Positions 13,515 through 25,900 of a stretch of 64,000 nt of DNA are shown here, in pieces. The stretch covers positions 15,004,001-15,068,000 of the forward strand of contig NC_088321.1 of the NCBI RefSeq assembly GCF_910592395.1. The letters are read 5' to 3'. The DNA comes from Lineus longissimus (lineage: Eukaryota > Nemertea > Pilidiophora > Heteronemertea > Lineidae). Both the position numbers and the translations under genes were made by a program. Each line of letters starts with the position of its first letter. The first letter of the stretch is position 1. The notes below the pieces were generated by a model. That model made no database searches. It was given only the letters and a program-made list of their open reading frames with translations, and had not been told where the DNA came from.

Positions 13515-13720
13515 AGGAGCCTGATAAATAGCCTAGCGGTCAACACTGCTGGCTACCACGCAATAGGGCCCAGGTTCGATCCGAGGGAGAGCCCGGGATT
13601 GTATTTCTGGATGAACCTGCAGGGGACTAAAAATCATGGCTCCCCACAGCAAAATCTGATGTAAAAACAAGGTCGCTTATCTCTTGTCTATACCAGGGCA
13701 AGCAAAAAATCTGCTTAGTG
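13515..13720 (+). mobile_element. tRNA-derived SINE
   Basis: A pol III-type head is visible. An A-box-like TAGCGGTCAACACTG at about 13532 is followed by a B box GGTTCGATCC near 13573. The anticodon region cannot form a proper 5-bp stem with a 7-base loop, so this is not a functional tRNA gene. An unrelated body follows, with AGGGGACTAAAAATCATGG and a CCAGGGCAAGCAAA end near 13700. It lies inside the presumed Smad intron. Confidence 0.55.
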
Positions 13721-14366
13721 AGAAACAGGTGTCACTTTCATGGGACTCTTCCTCCAGCCAAAGATGGAGTCACGAATCGCTGCCGATGTGTTGTCCTGGC
13801 CTGAACGCTGTCCAATCCAAAGTGCAAAATGTCCAATCTTTGAAATCTATTTCCTGATTTTTTGGACAAGACTGCGAAAATTGCACAGAAACACTACCTT
13901 CCACTAAAAATGGCGATGGCTGAAGTCCTAACGAAAAATAGTGTGAACAGCGATCGTTTTTCAATTAACACTGCAACACACATTAGCTGATTACTGCATA
14001 ATTGCTGTATAATTGCTGCATAATTGCTGGAAATAATAGCTCCATGCTGTTGAAATCAGGTTGCAAAATGGCGCAATCAGGAGAATCATCAAAATTTGTT
14101 TCAGGAACAACAATTTACCTTGACAATTCATCATTGCTTTCCATTTCGGCCAAATGTTTATAACCGTTTTTAGACTGTTTTTATGACGAAAAGTGTGAAT
14201 CATCATTTTACAATCAGGGTTGCAACGAATATCGTATCATTGAATATATAATTGCAGTAAAATAAAAAATTTCTGTCTGACTGATGGAAAAAACCGCTCT
14301 GATGAAAACAGGCGACAGAAATTCACTCTCAAATAGTAACAAGTTTTACAAGAAGAGGGCGCTTAC

Positions 14367-17300
14367 CTTGTATGGCACGGAGGTATGAAGGTGTTCCACC
14401 CGTTTCTGTGGAGATAGGCTCCTTCGGTGACTCTGCAAGAGAGAAATACGGATTATTTACACAATTTATAACTTTTTTTTATTCACAAGTAACAGAGATG
14501 TTTTACTATGCATCACCAGTGCTGGCTTACAGTAATTCATGTTCCTCATCTGGTTTAGAATGTATAAAATGCAACTTCTTACATAGCGCTTTACAATACA
14601 ACATTCTCAAAGTGCTAAATTTATATTTATTCCCCAGCAGAATGAAACCTTTTCAGTAGAACTCGGATGAGCTGCTCAATCACCCTTACATCCCGAGTGT
14701 TTCTGACCGCTTCCCATTTATAGACCTATCTGGTGGAGTTCGTATGTAAGGCAAAGAGACAAGCCGGCCATGTGGATGGAACCGAGACCTCTTGAGCACC
14801 AGTCGGAGAACTGAGGCACTACACCACCTTCTGTCTTCAGTATGCAATACTAGGCAGATCAAACCTTGCAGGGAATTTAGCCCGGTGAATTCCAAATTAC
14901 ACTTTTTAACAGACGCAAGGGCAACAACAAAATTACTGTACTGGTTGGAAGTAACATTCTGCACAATGGACAACTTGTTCCAAGTTCAAGGTTGCTTTAT
15001 GTACATTTCAGTACATTTTGTATGCTAAAACACTGAGCCACAATTGCTATGCTTTTGGCAACTTCGTCTTACCTTTCCGAGAAAAGTTTTCTAAATCCAA
15101 ATCTGACATCGGTGGAGTGGGGGTGTCTGAAATTGTCGAGGAAAGACAGTATTTAGAATAAACTTCATCAACAAAGCAATTACAGCTTCACACATTCCTT
15201 ATTCCTTCTTTATTTATGAAGTCAAACTCAGTTTGTTCAAAAATTTGAAAATTGAACTAGAATTTGAAAATATCTATGCTCAGATACGAACTGAATATGA
15301 ATTCTAACATTTCTATTGTGTAGACAGAATATCCAAGTACTATAGTCTAGATACCAAGTTTCAGCAAACATGCATGCATGATAACTGCCTATGGCATTGT
15401 GTATGACTGCATTTCTATTTTCCTGGACCACCAGTGAATACGAACGGTATACCCCTTTAATATATATTAACAAAATCTTTTTCTAAACAGCCAAAAACAA
15501 CTAAAAGGTTTTCTACACCAAGGCCACTCTCAGACTCAGTCAAAGGGTTAAAGAATTACAGACCAGTCCGCAGTGCATACAATGTATTGAATATACTGTG
15601 CGGGTTATTGACGAATCGCACTGAGTAGGTATCGAATTGAAAATGTAACGTTGTGCACCCTGAGTGGAGTTGAGTGGCGTGGCATATTCACATCATTGAA
15701 ATGAATACTTCTGGACTGCTCTGTACAGTTTAGTGCTTGATGCAAATATGGCGGTTTTTTCAAAGCTTATTTTATCAGATACTCTGCATGTTTTTTCTGG
15801 TTTTAAGTGGTAATCCCAGCATTTTATTTGACCATGAAGTTCATTTTGTGTCCTTTTTTATAATTCTTGGTATTACACCTGAGATATGTAGGCATACATG
15901 TATATAAAGTTGCCTACTATAACCAATACCTAGTACTACTACACTTTATCTTGCCTAAGTATAACCGCAGAAATCTACCTATCAACTTTTCCATATCTCA
16001 CACTATCAAACACAAAGTATGATAATGAACTAAATGCACCACACAAAATTCAATACCAGTTTTGTTTTCCTCTAAGCAATAGTGCATGTAGCCATTTGGG
16101 CTATACAAGCCAGTCATATTGTTTGGCACAAATGTCGACTGGCGCCAACCCCAACCATCCAAAGGTTTATCTCAGCTCTTTGGCGACAGTGCTCTGTCTG
16201 TCATTAAATGCACGCATGTATAGACCATAATACACTGACAGTTTAATGGCATTAACCCCTTAAGTGCTGGGGTTTCCAAAAATGGTCGAAAATGTTCAAT
16301 TCACCCTATTCAACAAATGAATGGTACCATCAGGTAGTCCTCATCGAGAGCTTTCCAATAAATGGTGAAACTGAAAGTGCTCTTTCAAATGATTTCTTCA
16401 GAAAGTGTTCATTGAGAGCATTCTTATGAATGGTCAGGTCAAAAGGGTCTGATATCCCGATCCACGCTTGTCTACTTGTGAACCCTCTGGCCTACCCTTA
16501 CTTGAAGATTTCATCTCTTTTCAATTATTTTTATATAAAGCCATCACTGATTTGGGTCGGACAAGTTCCCGGTAACTCATGCAGACTCAAGGTTACACGG
16601 TGGGTAACACATGCCCCCCTCAGGTCTCTAAGCTCAGGCAAACCTAACAAAATGGTTAGACACGATCTTGAGAAATTCCCTACTCCAATTAGAGCCATGA
16701 TTGAAGTGGGTCTGACCCAGTTCTTCTGGCTTACATGTAGATTCAACACCACGTGTAAATATTGACCAAGACAAAATGACATTAAAATGATTTTTAAATC
16801 TACCCCTCGTTGTCACGTCTTGACCTCTGCAAGATCTCTATAAACGAAAAATGACTTTCTGCTTGGTTGTATTTACCATTTATTGTGTATAATATTTGGT
16901 AGATCGAGCACTGGTGCGACATCGGCTCAGAGAAGACGTTTGAATGCTGATTACAGTGAAACTTCCCTAAGCGGACACCTCTATGTTAAGGACAACCTCT
17001 CTATAAAGGACAACCTCTCTATTAAGGACACTAGTTTTGGTCCCAAATTGGATGTTTCCATTCAATTTGACCTCTCTAATCAAGATACCTCTCTATTAAG
17101 GACAGCACTGGTCAGTCATGAGGGTGTCCTTATAGAGAGGTTCTACTGTAGCACAGTTGATATTCAAGATGATCTGCGTGTGTGCAACACAAGGTAGGGT
17201 GGTCACTAGTTTAGCGACCTCTACATGTGTTCTAGAAAAACTTAGGTCTATATCAGGGTTTTTGAACACGAGTTGATTTTCACATATAATAATAACGACC

Positions 17301-19116
17301 TCATCTGCCCTGATCACATGTCGAGTGTACATCAAAGGGTCACCGGCCAGTCCCTACTGAAAAGCCGATTACTGTATCAATTAAAGGCCCCGCTAAATTC
17401 TGATTACTTAAGGCATTTCACTAGTAAAACAAACCAAGTTATCAAGTCTTTCAAACCAAGTGCAATTTTCGCATTAACAGGAGTAATAATTTGTCATTAT
17501 TCCACTGTCCCAGTGGGAATCAGTAACCTGTGAAAAATTGGACTGAAATGTATCCAGATCGCTATAATATTATCTCGGGGTTTAGTTTATCAAATGATTT
17601 TGATATAATTGCGTGGTTTGTTTTGAATTTGTGTGTACAATGTAAAACACAATGCATTCGCGTGTACATTTGATTGTAAAGAGTAGCATTCCTGCAAGTC
17701 TTATAAGTGAAAAAAAGACTCCAGAAAAGATTGCATATTCAAATGTCGTTGACAAAACAATGGGTTGTTACTTCTGGACAGTACAGCACCAACTTTCACA
17801 AACATTACTTCTTTATCGTCAATACAAAAGTCGTCACAAAAAGGGATGTAACTTTTAAACAGCACTGTAGTCTAAATACATGTACACAGCAAAAGGGTAC
17901 AATCCACAACACCTTTCCCAAGCTCATACCAAAACAAAATAACATCCCTTTATTGTTAAAGGAACCACAGGCAAACCACACCATAAGAAGCACCAGATAA
18001 AGTCAAAACATGGTCTTAAGTTTCATAAAATACACAAAAATCATTTGCAATATTTAAAAAACAATTGCACCATTAAAACTAACAGACCATGCTCTAATTA
18101 CTGACAGTTTTAATTTTAAAATAGCATTTTCCTTAATTGAGAAATATCAATTTGAAAAGTGGTCAAATTTCGCCGGTCACAGAATTCTGCAGGAGCAGAA
18201 AAGATGGCCTCTGTGTATTGAGTGAGAGTACACATTGTACACGCATAGTAGAAATTCTTTTTCAAAGCAAATTGAGGGCAAAGAGCTCGGAATACACAAA
18301 CTTTTAACACCAGCGCGTGCTTTGAACGTTGTTTGCCAATTTGGCTCATAGTAAAATGGAAGAATTTCACCATAAGCACGTAGTACTCACAGCTGACGGG
18401 ATGTGTTGTGTTTATTTGTGAATTTTATGAATGAATGAAAGTTCCAAGCCATGTGCGTTTGTTTTTGATTTACAACTCAAAATGTTGTGATGGTTTTTGA
18501 CAATTTTCAAGAAATGCGTCCTCTTAGCCGTCGCTTGCTCAGTTAAAAGATCTATAAATATTGAATTCAAACCTGTATCATATGTTAACAAATAAAATTA
18601 AAGTTGAATCGAAAAGGCTGACATAAATGGAGAGGATTATAAACACAAAGATGGATGTAAAATTTCTGAACGAAGAATGTGTAGCTTCAAAAGCAAACAA
18701 AATGTTAACCCCTCCTTACCTATTTCCATAATAAGACTATAATGATACGGATTGCAGCATATATGTCCCTGTTCAGCTTTAGTACACCATATCAGCTTCC
18801 CAACGTCTTGTTTTCGGGCTAAATTCCGCCACCGAAAAACCTCGCACATCAAAAGATGCGGCTCAACAGAGCGGCGTCCAATCTTCATCTCCTGTTTCGG
18901 CATGAGGACGCAATCGGTAACCTCACCCCCACGTCCCTCTATACTATTCAATAAAATTTCCAACTGGTGTTCTTTTAATCTCTTAAGCATCGAGTGAAGC
19001 GTCGATTTTAATTCTTGGTCTTCTTCTTTTTCGTTTTCAATTTCACTCCTGGCTTCATCATGGACCCTCAACCGCCAAAGCTTTTTCGAGAGAATAGTGC
19101 GTTTGGACCGAAACAT
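14367..19116 (-). CDS. Smad6/7: Inhibitory Smad (Smad6/7 class), MH1 and linker exons; MH2 exon not in window
   Basis: Inhibitory Smads block TGF-beta/BMP signalling by binding activated type I receptors and recruiting Smurf ubiquitin ligases. Three minus-strand exons were read: 19116-18720, 15126-15073 and 14432-14367. All junctions are phase 1 with consensus GTAAG donors. Exon 1 begins MFRSKR, as in human SMAD7 (MFRTKR). It encodes an MH1 domain with LKRLKEHQLEILL, the VFRW motif and a CCNPYH end. The zinc ligands of the MH1 fold are present as Cys91, Cys111, Cys120 and His125. Exon 3 has ISTETGGTPSYL, like the linker just before MH2 (human SMAD7 AETGGTNYL). Exon 2 has PTPPM where vertebrate SMAD6/7 have the Smurf-binding PPPPY motif, so the PY motif appears absent. 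After 14367 no MH2 exon was found, so the last intron is probably longer than 14 kb and runs off the left edge. Vertebrate SMAD6/7 also place MH2 in one final exon after a long intron. Confidence 0.93.
14575..14850 (-). mobile_element. tRNA-derived SINE in Smad intron 2
   Basis: On the minus strand the head reads GGTGTAGTGCCTCAGTTCTC (A-box-like) then TCTCGGTTCCATCC (B-box-like), near 14826 down to 14776. The tail, at the low-coordinate end, has the block ACATAGCGCTTTACAA at about 14580. It shares this AGCGCTATGT-type tail with the SINEs at 2702 and 37085, which are also on the minus strand. Confidence 0.6.
16952..17150 (+). mobile_element. Full-length 199-bp MITE with TA-flanked inverted termini
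   Basis: The copy begins TACAGTGAAACTTCCCTAAG and ends GAGAGGTTCTACTGTA, giving inverted termini of the form TACAGTRRAACYTC and a likely TA target duplication. Inside, the phrase CTCTCTATWAAGGACA recurs, and ACTAGTTTTGGTCCCAAATT marks the middle. There is no coding capacity. TA duplications and a CAGTGGAACCTC-type end fit a Tc1/mariner-superfamily (pogo/Tigger-like) non-autonomous element; that assignment is inference. It is the best reference copy for the other members in this window, and lies in Smad intron 1. Confidence 0.85.
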
Positions 19117-19575
19117 AGACCATTAAAAATAACCTTTATCCGGAGGTTTTCGGCCCCAAAACATATCCTCGTAAAGCTGATATACTCTGTATTCCAAATA
19201 TACAAAGAAAACCGAAAATAACTCCACAAATTTTGAGACAAATTGAATAAAGTGGAACGCTATCCGTATATTTACGCACAGAAATCTAACTCATGAACTG
19301 CTCTTTGCGATGTGGTATTGCGGAGTGTGTACAAATACACTAAAAGCCGTATGGCTCCAGCAGTATGGAGATAAGCGGACCTAAACACTGCACTGGCGCT
19401 TGCAAATATCCTGGAATTTTTCCTACTAAATGGCGAAGTTTTGCTGAAATTTTTACATGTATCCAATAGTTTATGTATATACTCCAATTGTGCTTGTTGA
19501 CATGGTAATCCGCCTCTCCGTTTTGGAGATATTAGATGATTTCTGTCAAAATTCCTGACAGCAGCACCGACACCA

Positions 19576-19583
19576 GTCTAGAC
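19576..19583. promoter_or_regulatory. Palindromic Smad-binding element GTCTAGAC (proximal)
   Basis: This is a perfect match to the 8-bp palindromic Smad-binding element, about 460 bp upstream of the inhibitory Smad start codon. The same palindrome is a known functional element of mammalian Smad7 promoters. A given 8-mer is expected about once in 64 kb by chance, and I noticed only this one and the copy at 19920. Confidence 0.65.
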
Positions 19584-19909
19584 CATAGTATACCTGATAG
19601 GCTGTAATGCTTACTGAAAGACCGGTCCATTATTCATGGGGGTGGCGGGCTGTCACAACACACGAACAAGGGTTTCGCGTAACGGGGTAGAGTTTTTAAA
19701 GCAGTTGTCGCAAGGGGTGTTGTTTTACACGAATTTTTGACAGCATGGAAACATTTCGTTAGCTGTCAATGAGGAAATGGACAAGTCAGATTTGAAGACA
19801 CTCACAACCAAACACCCCTTAATTTGGACGCTTTGCATAAATAATGACAGAACCTAAACACGCTAAAACCCCTGCAATAGAACCACTACGCTGATTGGCT
19901 AATTAAGCC

Positions 19910-19915
19910 CACGTG
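19910..19915. promoter_or_regulatory. E-box CACGTG next to the distal Smad-binding element
   Basis: CACGTG lies four bases from the GTCTAGAC element at 19920. An E-box near the Smad element has been described for the mammalian Smad7 promoter, so the pairing is suggestive, although a 6-bp match alone is weak. Confidence 0.4.
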
Positions 19916-19919
19916 ACTG

Positions 19920-19927
19920 GTCTAGAC
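19920..19927. promoter_or_regulatory. Palindromic Smad-binding element GTCTAGAC (distal)
   Basis: A second perfect GTCTAGAC, about 800 bp upstream of the inhibitory Smad start codon and 336 bp beyond the first copy. An E-box and an inverted CCAAT box lie within 30 bp. Confidence 0.65.
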
Positions 19928-21953
19928 ATTTTGGCGCGGTAGGCATTTTCTGAGTCTCCGGGTACAAATCCCAAATCGCACAAAACATATTCAAGAAAAT
20001 GCGAAACTTTCGAAGAAAAGTTTAGAAAATGCAACCCCTCTTCCAGAATTTCCAAAACTTCTCTAACTCTGTGAGTTATTTGCGGGTTTTGCGCGCCCCA
20101 CTGTGCGCTCCGAACCTAAATGCTTTCCAGTTGAATTGCCATGTTTCGAACACCATCAAAACGACCATAAAACGCGACGACAATGGCAGAAATTGCTCGG
20201 GGCAAAATTGTCAATGCTATCTAGAAATCTTGGCCCGTCCTTCCTATACATTGTGGCACATTGTCCACGAGAATAAACCAACGGAGTAATGCATTGGCGT
20301 CGGATTTCGTATGGCGCTGGTGCACACTAGCGTATCTCTGTCATCTAGCCCGCTCAGAATTAACCCATTACGACCTATTCCCAGGGAAGGGCCGGATTTG
20401 GTACTGAGGCCCGAAAACCCAACTATTGTCCCTGACATACCATATGCCTGAGCGCTCTATGTCGACACATCGCCAATATCGGCGGTGAACATCAGGCCTA
20501 TAAAGTATCCTATGGATTTACGCACAAACGACAGCATGAAGCGCTCCATCCTGACGTAACCAGTGATTGACAATATACTCCCCCTCTCGATATTTCATAC
20601 GAGGTTCGTCAGTTTTGCGGGCATTCTCCAAAACAGACTGATTGACAACATGATTGTCTTCACAGTTGCAGACACAGAGTTGGTGGCAGTGACCAACTAA
20701 TCTTATGTTTGGCAGGATCAATTGCTAATTAAACAATGCTAATTAACTAATTATAATTAATCACAATGAAAACTGACAGCGCAACGTCCCGCACACCAAC
20801 AGAAAGTATGATTGACAACGTTCAGACGGAACGATCGTCTTAACAAGATGGCTGCCGTGGCGACCATATTGGAAAAGTGACCGTATTTATAGCCGCCATT
20901 TTGGTAAAAACTGGAATAGTTTGACAGCACTCCACCATTCGTACTCGCACCAGAATCTCATCTATTCTACATCTTCGGTTATGCGACTTAAACCGAGGTT
21001 CCTTGTTTCTTTTTAAGTTAATCCCATTAAAAATTGTCACGTAAAGTCTACACGAGGAATTCCGTAGTGACGCACTTCCGCTTTGCTCCTTCTGGAGTGG
21101 CTCCGTGCGGCGGCGTCTCTCCAAACGCCACGATAAATTCAGGAGGTGCGGCGGCTTTCATTTCAAAGCAGCAGCGCCGGCAACGTCATGGAAATAACTC
21201 TGAATTTTATTCAAATTTTAACCGTTTTCAAACTATTTGATTATGATAAGCAAATTAACACGACAATACTATTTTGCGTTTTGGTGACTTTATATCAGTA
21301 TTTGCGCGTGCCTTCCAATAACTGCGACATATTTTCCTGACAGGAATAATAACATTAAATATATTCTGCCGCCGGACAATCAAGGCGCCAAAGTCGCTGA
21401 CACCTGTCTCCTGTCCCAACGAGATATGTATATATATATATCCCAAATATCCAATGCCTCGCCCCAGGCCATTTTTCCGCAACATACGTATTTGAAATAT
21501 GCATAGTGATATCCCCAATAGTCCCTTGGGACGAGAATTTGAGAACGCCATTGTTACTGCATTTTTTCCCGCGTTAATTTTATTTTCGATGGCGCCAATA
21601 TCGTCTGCCGATTTCAATATTAATTGAATGTATATTTCATCGATTCCTTTTTTCTGCAGACAGTTTTCAATCAACACAAATACCGAAATAACAAATATAG
21701 TATCGGTTTCCACCAGCAAAGGCAAGGAATTCGCGCCGACCCCACCGAAACAAACAATCTCGTAGTGCCTTCAAATCATATCAGATTTAGGAGCTTTTTT
21801 CACTCCTTGCCATTTTCACCAGGGACCGCTGATACATGAGAACCAATGTATACTCTGGTCCTTGTGAGAGTACATTCCGGACGCAGTCTTGACAGTGAGA
21901 GTGCGTATACGGTGTGCACTCACGTCAACTGACTTGACGCAATTGCAGTACAC

Positions 21954-22021
21954 TCCGGACGCAGTGGACCGGCCTCGTCCCTCAACCTGAGGTGACGCGA
22001 TGGACTGCCTCGGAGTCTAAA
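21954..22021 (+). repeat. Dispersed repeat, TACACTCCGGACGCAGTGG family
   Basis: It reads GTACACTCCGGACGCAGTGG, then ACCGGCCTCGTCCCTCA, and ends near a GACTGCCTCGGAGTCTAA block. The same order occurs at 58091-58185. The related ACATTCCGGACGCAGT just upstream at about 21871 suggests a local partial duplication. Confidence 0.7.
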
Positions 22022-22559
22022 ATGTCGCAGCGAGAGGGAATGGCCGGCCGGGACAAGATTATTGTACTCGAGTTTATAAAAGAAAATATTGAACAAATCT
22101 CATCAAATATGCAACAGATGGGCCGTAGCAATCATACGCAACAGTGGCCTGGGATAGGCCCGAACGCACCAGTAGTTTTCCCGGGAGTTTCAGGCGTACG
22201 TGTTCCGACCAAAGATGACATCGGGATATTTGGCGCCTAAATTTCTCTCTTTCCCGCACATTCCATTTCAGAATTAAAATCATTTCACTGTCATGAAAAC
22301 TGTTCGATCAATGCAACTTTCAACTCTTTGGGATTTAATAGAAAATATGTACACAAAAATACGTATTGTCCGGTCTAAAACTGATTTTATCATGTCGCAA
22401 TCTGTTAACACGATAAATCATTTTGTGATTGTTGTGAGAACATTGTTGATTATTGTTAATGTCGCGTCCAACAATCAAGACATGGACCAGCCGGTATGGT
22501 ATGAACCAGAGATCTCGTGATAAAACGCCTACACGTAGTCCCAGAAGCTGCGCCAGGCT

Positions 22560-22645
22560 GGTGTACACTCCGAGCGTCATCCAAATTGGATCTCCTTATG
22601 GGTGAGGGACGAGGCCGGTCCAGTGCGTCAGTAGTGCAGACCCAT
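22560..22645 (-). repeat. Dispersed repeat, TACACTCCGGACGCAGTGG family, inverted copy
   Basis: Forward sequence GGATCTCCTTATGGGTGAGG, then GACGAGGCCGGTCCAGTGCG, is the reverse complement of the family core. A GTGTACACTCC end also appears on the left, so the copy looks like a small foldback with the family terminus at one side. Confidence 0.65.
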
Positions 22646-22861
22646 GGGACTCTTTCGTTTTTCTCAGGAATCAAGTATATAAAGAACTCCCGCAAACACA
22701 CTCACAGCGACTTGTGATAAATATCGCCGCTGCGACGAGCGATAAAACAACTTCTTGTCTGCGGGTAAAATCAGTCATCGAGGTGATTGTCCATCCTTGC
22801 GAATGTGCATGGGTGTATGCGCATGACGTTGTCTGTCCGTCCGCTAGCAGCGCACGCTGGA

Positions 22862-22905
22862 TGTACACTCCGGACACAGTGGACCGGCATCGTCCTGTCG
22901 TCATG
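22862..22905 (+). repeat. Dispersed repeat, TACACTCCGGACGCAGTGG family, short copy
   Basis: GTACACTCCGGACACAGTGG followed by ACCGGCATCGTCCTGTCG matches the first 40 bases of the family at 21954 with few changes. The rest of the unit is lost. Confidence 0.65.
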
Positions 22906-25900
22906 ACGACCAAGATGACGAAATCTAGCTTGGCGCTGTTCCGATATACCAGTCTGGATATACTCTCGGTATTTCAAAACAAGCCTATGGGCATGGGCGT
23001 GGGTAGTTGGTCGCTGTTATCCCCGCAACGGCGCGGCCATGGTGCCAGGAACACCTGCGAAATGCCTTTCGAATTTCATTGGAAGTGAAACAGCTGGACA
23101 AACTATTAAGTTTGCTGTGTCATCACCTTGGCGCCGAAACGGATTGTTGGACTGAGCGGAGCAGCCGACAAAAGTAGATGGGATGTCAAAGCCTGTCAAC
23201 TCGGATAACGTCAAGGGTGAAGACCTAAGTCCCTTATGTGGGAGAGCGACCCTCCATGAACGCGCATCATTGTTACCAATGCGTTCCATTCTCCAAACCA
23301 GACACGATATTCACGTATTTTCTCTCTGCCAGTGTTGGCCTTCAGGTCCGGTGTACTGTTACATAATGAATAAGAACAAATCACGACCTCGCCCAAGGAA
23401 CCTTATAGATCACGTAAATCCATGCATTGTAATGCAGAAATCAAGTCTGAATACGAGGGTTCAACATGGACCTCGGCCCCTAGGTACATTTAGTCAATAG
23501 ATATCATTGTATCAATATATTGCAAGATGAATAAATTAACCGCGGGACGAGGTCGAGCAACACTACAATACGGCGCCACTGACTCCCAGATGTCCGAAAC
23601 AAAAAGTACAATTTGCAAAAATTAGCAAGTGCCGCGTCGGGATGCAGACCTCGTGTAGCCAAGCCATTCAGAATCATGCAAATTATTCAACGAATCATGT
23701 ATATTTAAATTCCTTTGTAAGGAATTCATGAATAAACAAATGTTTGTCATTTTGACCCCAGGTCGATCCAGGGTGGTGTATAAACCCAAGGAGAACCTTG
23801 ACAAACCTCACAGATCGAACTGACTATGACAACGGGGTAATGTGATGACATGGGGTCACGTGATTTCATCCCAATGGTCATTACAAAACCCAACCTCCAT
23901 GGAATGGCTCAACCTGTGAACCATTCTCCAAGCAGACATAATATTCAAGACATCATACATGGGACCGCCTCGTCACACGACTAGTATCACTGGGTTGGAG
24001 TATGGCTTGTGAATCTACAAAAATGTCCCATTCCGAATTCCCGGCGCTGGTTGTCAGTCGCTTAATTTCTTCTCGAGAATGACCTCAGGCAAGTGCGAAC
24101 AAAACGCATTTACTCATCATGATTACCAGAGCCGAAGGGGCCAATCCATCCCAGAACATCCAGAGTCAGTCGTATCCTCCTCCCCTACGTAAGCTCGGTC
24201 GTCTGAGCTTCAGGATGGGCCCAATTCGGCGATTCCGGGATTCGATTTCTATGTCACTGGATTTTAGTGTATATGATTTTCACTGATGTTGATCCCCTCA
24301 GTGCCTCTGCTCCTGTTCATGTCTATAAAACCACTAATTTTAGGCGCCACGAAGACCAGAATGGCGCAATTGGCGCGCGTGCAGGCGCCATTGTGGCACG
24401 CGACAAGCCAGTCCATCGGCCATGCGGAAAATCATTAAAAACATAGGCCTATCGGGCAGCAGCTGGCGGAAGGGTAAAAAATGCTGCAAGGTGGCGTTAT
24501 ACTAGCAGGGGGAGGGGAATTACAAGATGATTATGTTGAAACAATAAGGTTATGAGCCCAATGCGCAGCTGTTCGCTTGGCGTTTGTTGCCCCCCGCAGA
24601 GTTGTCGTCTGCAAGTCGTGGAGATTGTGCCGGTTACTGTCCAAATAGGAGCCGCATGACCGTCCCGCCCTATGTTGGAGCAATTTTGCACGACAGGAGA
24701 CCATTGACTTGCAGAGGCCCAGGAGGCGACGGCAGCCGATGTCCAGCAGGGCCTAGTCCGATTGTTGCGAGTACGATTGTACTCAGTAACCCCATGCACC
24801 CAGCCAACTGATAATGACCAGAACATCCGATCAAATATTCCTAATTTGATTAATTGTCTTTTCCAAGCACGATTATTCTGATATAACCAACCGTCCATGT
24901 CAGCCGCCATGCCGTCTGTGCGGCGATGGTCTGTCTCCATCGTTCCGTGTTTATTTGCTTGAGGCAGTGACCAAAACAATGGCAACCGGTTGCGGGCTTT
25001 GGCAAGATCTATCAGTAGGCTTTCTGTTACATCGACCCCCGATGACATGTCCAGAATTCCGAGAAGGGTCGCACGGAAGGCAATGTCAAACCGCCTTTAA
25101 GACAACGCTGGTAAAACTACTCGCCTTATCCAGGTACAAAAAGACGCAATCTCGGCGAACAGCGATTAGATCCTGCCCCATTGTGTTTCTCCTCACCAGG
25201 GTGTTGTTTTTGTAATCACCATGACGACCTGGCGTGATTACACCGAGAAAAGAGACCAGGAAACCCTAGAAGACAGCTCGTCGGCGCCATTTTAATTATC
25301 TCTCGTCTGTTGTTCTATTGTCTTCTAAGCAGATGACACTTTCGAATCACGTGACATTGAGCAGACGACATTAAATTGACACCTCGTTGGCGCGTCTTTT
25401 GTCTTCAGGTGTCGTACATTGCACTTTCTTCATCCCAGGGGGCACCGTGAGATGCAATGACATTGATGGAGATTAGGATTAGCATTAAAGTGTTCTTATC
25501 CAGATATGTTGATATCACTCGAGGTGTATTTATACTCTGAACACAGGGGTGTCTTCGCCCCTCCCCTATGAGTCAGTACGAATATGATGACGAAACTAGG
25601 CAGCCTGGGGAGACTAATTTTGTGGGCTGTGGAAATGAATTTCACTTTCTAAAAAAAAACGCATAAAAGTAACCTCACCAAGATCACGGAGATTTTGCGG
25701 TACCATTCATTTCAAATTGGTCATCATTGATAGCTATCCCAAGGCTGTACATAGTGCTGCTATCTGCAGGAAATCTGAGGAACTGAAATGAGTGAGCCCG
25801 TACGTTCAATCTTGACACTAGAGGCGCTGATTTCGTTACCCTGTGTTGCGTGGGGGGGGGGCGACAAAATTATTATACATGTATTTCATCTATGTCCCCG

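Larger units (their letters stand above)
10157..14366. other. Probable long intron of the inhibitory Smad gene, 3' side of its last visible exon
   Basis: This stretch lies directly downstream (minus-strand sense) of the donor site at 14366. No MH2-domain exon was found: I looked for the reverse complements of codons for WCSVAYWE, FCLGQL, KGWG and CPCWLE without success. It contains a MITE remnant near 12196-12276, a SINE near 13515-13720, and a diverged duplication in which a block near 13255-13370 recurs near 13955-14080 (ATAATTGCTG, AATAATAGCTC, CAGGTTGCAAAAT). Confidence 0.5.
19117..19950 (-). promoter_or_regulatory. 5' flank of the inhibitory Smad gene
   Basis: This is the sequence upstream of the Smad start codon at 19116. 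It contains two palindromic Smad-binding elements (19576-19583 and 19920-19927), an E-box CACGTG at 19910-19915, and an inverted CCAAT box (GATTGG, 19893-19898), all close together on the distal side. The transcription start cannot be placed from sequence alone. Inhibitory Smads are known direct targets of the pathway they inhibit, and this arrangement fits such feedback. Confidence 0.6.

Noticed and set aside
22022-22240. Small plus-strand open frame starting MSQREGMAGRDK
   Set aside because: The frame looks protein-like but starts inside the end of a dispersed repeat and has no recognisable relative. A coding exon cannot be excluded, but support is too weak.
24497-25048. The longest open frame in the window, 183 codons on the minus strand
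   Set aside because: The composition is odd (many Trp, Ser, Thr), there is no family motif, signal peptide or splice context, and another frame on the opposite strand is also open. The evidence is not enough for a gene.
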